32,978 nucleotides of DNA, from positions 1-32,978 of the forward strand of contig JAFYRX010000073.1 of assembly GCA_017546725.1 (NCBI GenBank). The letters run 5' to 3'. Below are positions 9,439 through 15,386 of the stretch, one piece after another. The notes beneath the pieces were generated by a model. The model was not told the origin of the DNA. It ran no database searches and saw only the letters and a list, made by a program, of their open reading frames with translations. The position numbers and the translations under genes were made by a program. This stretch comes from Alistipes sp. Its GTDB lineage: Bacteria; Bacteroidota; Bacteroidia; Bacteroidales; Rikenellaceae. The first letter of the stretch is position 1. Every line of letters begins with the position of its first letter.

Positions 9439-9561
9439 ATAACGAGAATAATAAGAGGGATTTCAAGGCTTGCGAAATCCGAGAAACCGCAGTTTACTAA
9501 GGCGTAAATGAGGATTTCGAGGATGAGTATAACGAAGAAATCACCTTATTATTTTCGTTAT
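9439..9561. repeat. 17-bp imperfect inverted repeats around an 89-bp insert
   Basis: ATAACGAGAATAATAAG at 9439-9455 is matched at 16 of 17 positions by the reverse complement of 9545-9561. The interior holds GGATTTC / GAAATCC words that can form a further hairpin (about 9459-9480). The right arm ends just before the GH30 stop codon. It is small and MITE-like in architecture, with no coding capacity. Whether it recurs elsewhere in the genome cannot be judged here. Confidence 0.55.
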
Positions 9562-9562
9562 T

Positions 9563-11020
9563 TTACTCTGCCCACTTGGCCGATGCAATGCCGCGAGGTG
9601 GCAATGTCAATGTAAACTCTCGCTTTGCGCCTTTCACATCTACATTCTGCCACTCCTGCGAACGATTCACAGCGACTACAGCCAACGAGCCATCGGGATT
9701 GACAAAGGCCGACATCTCGACACCACGAGGCAACTCGGCCTCAACATCTACACACCACGCATCAGGCTGGATAACCTTGGAGCAGTGAGCAATATTGTAG
9801 TAGTGGCTCTTGCGGTCGAGCGATGCAAAGTCGTAGGTCTCCGACGAAATCTCAATCGCACCAAAGCAGGTACGGCAACCCTTCGGACGGTTGGGCGCAC
9901 CCTTGTCGTCGAGGATGAGATTCCACAACGTCACACCACGGCCGTAGCGGTTGAGCGTACCGATGAAGATTGATGCAAAGTCGTTCACAAGGCACTTCTC
10001 GAAGTCGTAGTTCCACGTTCCGATAGAGGCCTCGGTAAAGAAAATCTCCTTATCGGGGTAAGCCTTGTAGATGCGGTCCAACTCCGACACGCGACCGCCG
10101 TAGTTGTGCCAAGCCGAGCCCGCGATATACTTCGAAGCCTCGCTGTCGGCAAAGATATTGAGGGGGTAGCCCTGCTGGTCGGGTACGTTGTCGTAGTTGT
10201 AGTTGTGGTCGAAGGCCCAAATCTTGGCCTTGATATCGTGCTTCTCGAACTCGGGGCCGAGGTGGTCACGGATGAAGTCACGCTGCTGCTCCCAACCCAT
10301 ATAGAGCGACATAGAGTTGCCGTGATTCAACGGCTCGTTCTGAACGGTGATGGCATAGATGGGTATGCCCTCGGCCTCCATCTCACCAATCCAGCGCACG
10401 AAATACTCGGCATAGTCAGCGTAATACTTGGGGTTGAGAATACCCGAAGTCCAACTGTCGAACGGCTCGCCCGTTACGTGGTGAATCTTCATCCACTTGG
10501 GGCAAGACCACGGAGAGCCCACAATGCGCACCGAGGGGTTAATCTCCAAAATGCGCTTCAAGATAGGAAGCAGGTCACGACGGTCGTACTCGTGCAACTC
10601 AAAGAACTCGATACCCTCCTTGTCGCAGCAGGTATATTCGTCGAGCGAGAAATCCGACGCACCGATAGAGATGCGGATGAAACTCATAGCCATCTCATCG
10701 GGCGAGAAGCACTCCTGCAGAATAGCCTCTCTATCCTCCTCGCTCATCTGCAGGAGGTTGTAGCAGGTAGAGCCTGTAATAGCGGCTCCAAAGCCATAAA
10801 CGGGTTGGCGGTGACTCTCGGGCTTGAGTTGGATAAAATTACCCTCCGAGGGGGCTACATCACGAAGGTCGGCATTGCCGAGTTGTGCAAAGCGGAACTG
10901 CATCTCGCCCGCACCCGAAGTGACATATACCTCGGCCTTGCGTGGTCCGCAGGCATAGGCAATGGCGGCAATGGCCACGACACAGGCGTAGCGCAGAATG
11001 GTAATAATAGTCTTTTTCAC
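9563..11020 (-). CDS. GH30-family glycoside hydrolase lipoprotein
   Basis: A 485-residue retaining glycosidase of family GH30 (glucosylceramidase / endo-beta-1,6-glucanase type). It is a lipoprotein: the lipobox ends at Cys24 (IAYAC). The barrel starts at YGFGAAITGS (75-84); the acid/base is Glu229 in ITVQNEP and the nucleophile is Glu330 in FFTEAS, both in the right order and spacing for clan GH-A. SPWSCPKWMK (169-178) is the typical GH30 strand-3 motif. The C-terminal 70 residues form the GH30 beta-sandwich. Likely substrates are beta-1,6- or beta-1,3-glucans or other beta-glucosides, but this cannot be fixed from sequence. It follows cca by 33 bp, so it may be read through from pdxJ-cca; no promoter of its own was found. 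Confidence 0.93.
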   Translation of the reverse strand: MKKTIITILRYACVVAIAAIAYACGPRKAEVYVTSGAGEMQFRFAQLGNADLRDVAPSEGNFIQLKPESHRQPVYGFGAAITGSTCYNLLQMSEEDREAILQECFSPDEMAMSFIRISIGASDFSLDEYTCCDKEGIEFFELHEYDRRDLLPILKRILEINPSVRIVGSPWSCPKWMKIHHVTGEPFDSWTSGILNPKYYADYAEYFVRWIGEMEAEGIPIYAITVQNEPLNHGNSMSLYMGWEQQRDFIRDHLGPEFEKHDIKAKIWAFDHNYNYDNVPDQQGYPLNIFADSEASKYIAGSAWHNYGGRVSELDRIYKAYPDKEIFFTEASIGTWNYDFEKCLVNDFASIFIGTLNRYGRGVTLWNLILDDKGAPNRPKGCRTCFGAIEISSETYDFASLDRKSHYYNIAHCSKVIQPDAWCVDVEAELPRGVEMSAFVNPDGSLAVVAVNRSQEWQNVDVKGAKREFTLTLPPRGIASAKWAE

Positions 11021-11040
11021 GTCTTATAAAAATTAAGGGT

Positions 11041-11064
11041 TTTATTTAGTTTTTTATTTAGTTT
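11041..11064 (-). repeat. Tandem 12-bp duplication across the cca stop codon
   Basis: Two perfect copies of TTTATTTAGTTT (plus-strand reading; 11041-11052 and 11053-11064). The cca stop codon (complement of 11054-11056) lies in one copy and the other provides the same ACT AAA TAA string directly behind it. This looks like a slippage duplication. Confidence 0.8.
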
Positions 11065-12571
11065 CGGTAGTGGGGGTTTCGGCGGCGGTGGGAGCTTCCT
11101 CGGTTGCGGGAGTCTCCTCGACTGCGAGTACATTTTCGGGGGCGGTTGCGGGGGCGACGTCGCGCACCTTCTGCAGACCACGCTCTGCGGCCAGGCGCTC
11201 CATTAGGGCATAGGCCTCGGCGTAGTCGTTGCGGATTTCGCCGTCGAGAATGGCATTCTTGATGACCTCCTTAATCTCGCCTATGGCGCTACAGGGTTGC
11301 AGGGCATAGCACTTCATAATTATATCGCCCGTGATGGGTGGCTGGAAGTTGCGTACTCTGTCGCGCTCCTCCAAATCCTTCATCTTGCAACGCACCAACT
11401 CGAAGTTGGCCAAATAACGCTTCACCTTGGCATCGATGCCCGATGTGATGTCGGCCTCGCAGAGAGTCATCAGCGACTCCACATCGTCTCCCGCCTCAAA
11501 CAGCAGACGACGTACCGCAGAGTCGGTCACCATATCCTCCGACAAAATAATCGGGCGCAGATGGAGATAGACCATCTTCTGAACAAACTTCATATGCTCG
11601 TTCATAGGCAACTTCATACGGCGGAAGATATCGCGCACCATCTTCGAGCCGACAACCTCGTGCTGGTGGAAGGTCCAGCCAATCTTCCTATCGTAAGCCT
11701 TGGTCAGTGGCTTGGCAATATCGTGCAGAACGGCCGCCCAGCGCAACCACAAATCATCGCTCTTGCGAGCCACGTTGTCCAACACCTTGAGCGTATGGCG
11801 GAAATTATCCTTATGGGCGTGGTTACCTACCCTATCGACACCCTTCAAACGGTGCATCTCGGGGAATATCAACTCAAGCAGGCCCGTCACATCCAACAAA
11901 TCGAAGCCCATAGAGGGCACGGGCGAGAGGACTATCTTGTTGAGTTCGGTGAGGATACGCTCCTTTGAGACTATCTTGATGCGTTCACGGTTGCGCACGA
12001 TGGCATCGAAGGTCTCCTCCTCGATATCGAAGCCCAACTGCGTGGCAAACCTCACGGCACGCATCATACGCAGAGGGTCGTCCGAGAAGGTTATATCGGG
12101 GTCGCAGGGGGTGCGGATGATGCAATCCTCCAGGTCATACATACCCTCAAAGGGGTCAACCAACTCGCCAAAACGTTCTCCATTGAGACACCAAGCCATA
12201 GCATTGATGGTGAAGTCGCGACGACGCTGGTCATCGTCCAGAGTACCCGGCTCAACCTGCGGTTTACGAGAGTCCTGCGTATAAGACTCCTTGCGAGCAC
12301 CTACAAACTCCACCTCGGCACCATAGGCACGCACCATAGCCGTACCGAAGGTCTTGAAGACCGAGACCTTGCCCTTGACCTCACGGCCCAGAGCCTCGGC
12401 AACCTCGATACCACTACCCACCACGACGACGTCAATATCGGTCGAGGGACGGCGCAGATAGTAATCACGCACATAGCCGCCAACGACATAGGCCTCGACG
12501 CCCAACGCATCGACTATGCGCGAAATCTTACGGAACACAGGGTTCGCAAGCGGTGCAAATTCTTCTGCCAT
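11054..12571 (-). CDS. cca: CCA tRNA nucleotidyltransferase with HD domain (poly(A) polymerase superfamily)
   Basis: A class II nucleotidyltransferase that adds or repairs the CCA end of tRNAs. Visible in the 505 residues: GG at 31-32 (VVGGYVRDYYLR), catalytic carboxylates in TDIDVV (Asp45, Asp47), the RRRDFTINAMA motif (117-127) and the downstream DDPLRMMRAVRFA segment. An HD phosphohydrolase-type domain follows with His283-Asp284 in VLHDIAKP. The last 35 residues are a low-complexity Ala/Thr/Glu/Pro tail, probably disordered. The start lies 6 bp after the pdxJ stop, so the two are translationally close. The tail is not part of the family core. A poly(A)-polymerase role is possible but less likely, as Bacteroidetes usually have this HD-containing protein as their only CCA-adding enzyme. 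Confidence 0.92.
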   Translation of the reverse strand: MAEEFAPLANPVFRKISRIVDALGVEAYVVGGYVRDYYLRRPSTDIDVVVVGSGIEVAEALGREVKGKVSVFKTFGTAMVRAYGAEVEFVGARKESYTQDSRKPQVEPGTLDDDQRRRDFTINAMAWCLNGERFGELVDPFEGMYDLEDCIIRTPCDPDITFSDDPLRMMRAVRFATQLGFDIEEETFDAIVRNRERIKIVSKERILTELNKIVLSPVPSMGFDLLDVTGLLELIFPEMHRLKGVDRVGNHAHKDNFRHTLKVLDNVARKSDDLWLRWAAVLHDIAKPLTKAYDRKIGWTFHQHEVVGSKMVRDIFRRMKLPMNEHMKFVQKMVYLHLRPIILSEDMVTDSAVRRLLFEAGDDVESLMTLCEADITSGIDAKVKRYLANFELVRCKMKDLEERDRVRNFQPPITGDIIMKCYALQPCSAIGEIKEVIKNAILDGEIRNDYAEAYALMERLAAERGLQKVRDVAPATAPENVLAVEETPATEEAPTAAETPTTETK

Positions 12572-12577
12572 AGACTT

Positions 12578-13303
12578 TTACTTCACAGTCGAAGCCAAGC
12601 AACGACGATATAATTGAACAGTATTCTCCAAGCCATAATAGAGTGCATCGGCTATGAGGGCGTGGCCGATAGATACCTCGTCACACCACGGAATGCACTC
12701 GGCAAAATAGGTCAGATTCTCCAGACTCAAGTCGTGACCAGCATTGAGTCCCAAGCCCACTCGGCGAGCAACCTCGGCAGCACGAACATAGGGTGCAATG
12801 GCAGCCTCACGGTCGGCCTTGTAACCCGCAGCGTAGGCCTCGGTGTAGAGTTCCACACGCTTTGCACCACAATCCAGAGCGCCTGCAACCATCTCCTCCA
12901 TAGGGTCAACGAAGATAGAGGTACGGATACCCGCCTCATTGAAACGGCCACACACATCGACCAAGAATGAACGGTTGCGGATGGTATCCCAACCAGCGTT
13001 AGAGGTGATGGCATCCTCGGCATCGGGCACCAACGTGACCTGCGCAGGCTTGACCTCCAGCACAAGGTCGATGAAACTCTGAATGGGGTTGCCCTCGATG
13101 TTGAGTTCGGTGTCGATGACGGCCTTCAAATTGCGCACATCGTCGTAGCGGATGTGGCGAGCATCGGGACGTGGATGTACGGTGATACCCTCGGCACCGA
13201 AACGCTCTATGTCGAGCGACGTGCGCACCACGTTGGGCACATTACCTCCACGAGAATTGCGCAGCACCGCAATCTTATTAACGTTTACACTCAATTTTGT
13301 CAT
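12578..13303 (-). CDS. pdxJ: Pyridoxine 5'-phosphate synthase
   Basis: A cytoplasmic TIM-barrel enzyme that condenses 1-deoxyxylulose 5-phosphate with 3-amino-2-oxopropyl phosphate in the DXP-dependent vitamin B6 pathway. The 241-residue product begins [20 protein letters not shown], with the family motif [13 protein letters not shown] at about 39-51. It continues with [36 protein letters not shown] and the C-terminal [16 protein letters not shown] segment, all as expected for PdxJ, and its length is typical. It is the first gene of the pdxJ-cca-GH30 minus-strand run and is divergent from nadK across a 138-bp gap. No convincing TAnnTTTG element facing it was found. Confidence 0.97.
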   Translation of the reverse strand: MTKLSVNVNKIAVLRNSRGGNVPNVVRTSLDIERFGAEGITVHPRPDARHIRYDDVRNLKAVIDTELNIEGNPIQSFIDLVLEVKPAQVTLVPDAEDAITSNAGWDTIRNRSFLVDVCGRFNEAGIRTSIFVDPMEEMVAGALDCGAKRVELYTEAYAAGYKADREAAIAPYVRAAEVARRVGLGLNAGHDLSLENLTYFAECIPWCDEVSIGHALIADALYYGLENTVQLYRRCLASTVK

Positions 13304-13311
13304 AAAATACC

Positions 13312-13319
13312 TATATTTG
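13312..13319 (+). promoter_or_regulatory. Putative nadK promoter -7 element (TATATTTG)
   Basis: TATATTTG fits the Bacteroidetes TAnnTTTG box and points at nadK, leaving a leader of about 115 nt. No TTTG at the exact -33 distance is seen (the nearest is 12 bp away), so the promoter may be weak or activator-dependent. Confidence 0.5.
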
Positions 13320-13392
13320 CATAGTTAATTGCCACTTACACGGACGACTCGACCGCCCTATTTTGAACTACCCACAGGGGGTATTTGGTCGG

Positions 13393-13415
13393 TTACGTCG
13401 CCGTTGGCGACGTAA
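13393..13415 (+). other. Perfect hairpin in the nadK leader
   Basis: A 10-bp perfect stem TTACGTCGCC / GGCGACGTAA with a GTT loop, 26 bp before the nadK start and followed 9 nt later by a run of seven T. A smaller hairpin TACCC / GGGTA lies just upstream at about 13369-13384. It could act as an attenuator or an RNA stability element; no known riboswitch was recognised. Confidence 0.6.
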
Positions 13416-13441
13416 AGTTACTCATTTTTTTCGACTTGAAG

Positions 13442-14317
13442 ATGAAAATTTTACTTTTTTCGCGACCACAGATTGCACCTTCGGCCGCCGACATCGAAAG
13501 AATCTTCTCGCTCATCGAGCGTTACGGATTCGATTTTGCGATAAATCAGGAGTTTGCCACCGTTGTCGAAAAGCAAACATCCCGCAAAATTGAGGCCGAA
13601 AAAATATACACCACCTCGACGGGCGAGCAACCCGCCGAGAGCGTTATGCTTTGCTGCGGAGGCGACGGCACTCTGCTCGAGGGTGTACAGCGACTCCACA
13701 ACAAAAACACCATTGTCGCAGGTATCAACTTCGGCCACTTGGGATTCCTCACAACGGCCACTCGCGAAGGTGTCGAGCCGCTGTTCGAGGACATCGCTAT
13801 GGGCAGGCTCCACATCCGCCCCCGCACTATGCTCCAGATAGAGGGAATAAACCAGTGCGACGAGGTGGTAACAGCGCTGAATGAGGTGTCGGCACAACGC
13901 CTTGAAGCGACTATGTTGAAGGTCATTGCAAAGGTTGATAATCAGGTAGTTGCACAATACAATGGAGATGGCGTGATAGTTGCTACACCCACAGGCTCGA
14001 CGGCCTATTCGTTGAGCGCAGGAGGCCCCATCGTAGCCCCCGAGTGCGGTTGTTTTTTGATTACTCCGCTGGCACCCCACAACTTCGGAATGCGCCCCGT
14101 TGTAATCCCCGATACGGCCGTCGTGGAACTCGAAATTCACGCCCGTCACGGCGAGGCGATGTTGTCGGTTGACAACCGTACATACCGCATCGGCGACGAC
14201 CAAAAAATCGTCATTCGCCGCGCTGCCGAAAGAATTTTATTGGCCACCCCGCACAATATTACGTTTTATGAGACGTTACATAGTAAACTGATGTGGGATG
14301 TCGATATAAGGAATTAG
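13442..14317 (+). CDS. nadK: NAD kinase
   Basis: Phosphorylates NAD to NADP in the cytoplasm. The 291-residue product contains the GGDGT signature at 73-77 (CCGGDGTLLEG), NFGHLGFLT, and the NGDGVIVATPTGSTAYSLSAGGP segment that binds NAD and ATP. I chose the ATG at 13442 (MKILLFSRPQ); a longer frame from a TTG at 13385 would add 19 residues that cover the leader hairpin and do not look like NAD kinase. The final 18 codons and stop lie in a 55-bp stretch that is repeated at 14494-14548, and both copies end the frame properly (TAG here, TGA in the second copy). It is divergent from pdxJ. Confidence 0.96.
   Translation: MKILLFSRPQIAPSAADIERIFSLIERYGFDFAINQEFATVVEKQTSRKIEAEKIYTTSTGEQPAESVMLCCGGDGTLLEGVQRLHNKNTIVAGINFGHLGFLTTATREGVEPLFEDIAMGRLHIRPRTMLQIEGINQCDEVVTALNEVSAQRLEATMLKVIAKVDNQVVAQYNGDGVIVATPTGSTAYSLSAGGPIVAPECGCFLITPLAPHNFGMRPVVIPDTAVVELEIHARHGEAMLSVDNRTYRIGDDQKIVIRRAAERILLATPHNITFYETLHSKLMWDVDIRN
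14261..14315 (+). repeat. 55-bp direct repeat, copy A (nadK 3' end)
   Basis: Starts ACGTTTTATGAGACG and ends at GGAATT, covering the last codons of nadK. It matches 14494-14548 at 54 of 55 positions (T at 14269 versus C at 14502). The two copies are 233 bp apart and bracket a family-1 repeat. Confidence 0.93.
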
Positions 14318-14493
14318 ACGACACCTCGGAGATTACCTGCAATTGCAAACATAGGGAGGTCACATTGCTGTCGCAACCCGATTTACGGCCGAGGCCGTAT
14401 TTACAAGTCTGACCCACCCCCTAATCCCCCGCCTCAGGCAGGGGACTTTGGTCGCCTTGACAGGCTCCGAACAAGGAATAGTTTTGTATTTTC
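14316..14493. repeat. 178-bp insert between the direct repeats, holding family-1 repeat copy 2
   Basis: The portion 14385-14471 is the reverse complement of the family-1 repeat seen at 7025-7110, with hairpins ACGGCC/GGCCGT, GGCGGGGG-type/CCCCTGCC and GCCT/AGGC. The remaining roughly 69 bp on the left and 22 bp on the right are unlike copy 1. No coding potential. Confidence 0.8.
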
Positions 14494-14548
14494 ACGTTTT
14501 ACGAGACGTTACATAGTAAACTGATGTGGGATGTCGATATAAGGAATT
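14494..14548 (+). repeat. 55-bp direct repeat, copy B (duplicated nadK tail, non-genic)
   Basis: Near-identical to 14261-14315. It has no start codon and no upstream part of nadK, so it is a non-functional duplicate of the gene end. In nadK frame it would end in TGA. Confidence 0.93.
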
Positions 14549-14612
14549 GAGAATTCAAAATCTACGGATAGACAATATTAAGGCCGAAAAATAAATAAAA
14601 ACTACGTTTTTC

Positions 14613-14643
14613 TTTAGTATCCGAGCAAAAATTCATATATTTG
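14613..14643 (+). promoter_or_regulatory. uppS-bamA promoter (TTTA, 19 bp, TATATTTG)
   Basis: TATATTTG at 14636-14643, with TTTA at 14613-14616 in the -33 position (19-bp spacer). The box ends only 8 bp before the first uppS ATG, implying a very short or absent leader for that start. Confidence 0.7.
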
Positions 14644-14651
14644 CAAGTTAT

Positions 14652-15365
14652 ATGAGCGAAATGAAGAATATTCCACAACATATTGCCATCATTATGGATG
14701 GTAACGGACGTTGGGCCCGCCTGCGCGGAAAGGAGCGTAGTGAGGGCCATTTTGCAGGTATGGAAGCCTTGCAGAAGACGGTGTACAACGCCGCAGATAT
14801 AGGAGTAAAGTGGCTTACAGTATATGCCTTCTCGACAGAGAATTGGGGCCGCCCACAAGCCGAGGTAGATGGTTTGATGGAGTTGGTATGCACAGGCGTC
14901 GAGATGCACACCCCCGAACTTAAGAAGCAGGGTGTAAGCGTGAAGATTATAGGCGACAAGAGCCGTTTTTCACAGAAAGTTAGCGATGCTTTGGCAAGAA
15001 TCGAAGGCCACACCGCAGGCGGAGAGCGTATGACGCTCGTTTTGGCGTTGAACTACTCGTCACGCAGCGAGATTCAGACCGCTATGCAGGAGTTGGCACG
15101 TCGTGCAAAGGCTGGCGAGATTGAGCCCGAGGAGATTGACGAGAAGATGATTTCATCGTCACTCTATACTGCCGAGATGCCCGACCCCGACCTTATAATC
15201 CGCACCAGCGGCGAGTATCGTTTGAGCAACTTCCTGATGTGGCAGGCTTCGTATGCCGAGTTTTATTTTACCGATGTGCTGTGGCCCGACTTCAATCGTG
15301 AGGAGTTGGAGAAGGCCATCGAGGCTTTCTCGGCAAGAGACCGTCGATATGGATTGGTTAAGTAG
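14652..15365 (+). CDS. uppS: Isoprenyl transferase / undecaprenyl diphosphate synthase
   Basis: Cis-prenyltransferase that makes undecaprenyl diphosphate, the lipid carrier for peptidoglycan and O-antigen. In the 237-residue product, Asp16 in IIMDGNGRWA is the catalytic Asp; VYAFSTENWGRP and the C-terminal RTSGEYRLSNFLMWQASYAE substrate-binding segment are family hallmarks. Two ATGs are possible: 14652 (MSEMKNIPQH) and 14661 (MKNIPQH). The promoter box ends at 14643, so the first would be almost leaderless; the second gives roughly 11-13 nt of leader. Both leave the domain intact. It is followed after 21 bp by bamA, the usual Bacteroidales order uppS-bamA-skp. Confidence 0.96.
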   Translation: MSEMKNIPQHIAIIMDGNGRWARLRGKERSEGHFAGMEALQKTVYNAADIGVKWLTVYAFSTENWGRPQAEVDGLMELVCTGVEMHTPELKKQGVSVKIIGDKSRFSQKVSDALARIEGHTAGGERMTLVLALNYSSRSEIQTAMQELARRAKAGEIEPEEIDEKMISSSLYTAEMPDPDLIIRTSGEYRLSNFLMWQASYAEFYFTDVLWPDFNREELEKAIEAFSARDRRYGLVK

Positions 15366-15386
15366 AGTTGAAATTTTTGATTTATA

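Noticed and set aside
5263-11020. A classical polysaccharide utilisation locus
   Set aside because: No SusC, SusD, sulfatase or hybrid two-component/ECF regulator is encoded; the regulator at 25379 is far away and AraC-type.
10106-11029. Long open frame (about 307 codons) on plus, antisense to the GH30 gene
   Set aside because: Its sequence has no family features and mirrors the codon bias of the well-supported GH30 gene on the other strand; the same holds for other long antisense frames such as 4344-5234, 5731-6459 and 31669-32535.
13385-13441. Longer nadK start at a TTG codon
   Set aside because: The 19 extra codons run through a perfect hairpin and a T-run and do not resemble the NAD kinase N-terminus; the ATG at 13442 fits.
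14494-14548. Pseudogene copy of nadK
   Set aside because: Only the last 55 bp are duplicated; this is a fragment duplication, better recorded as a repeat than as a pseudogene.
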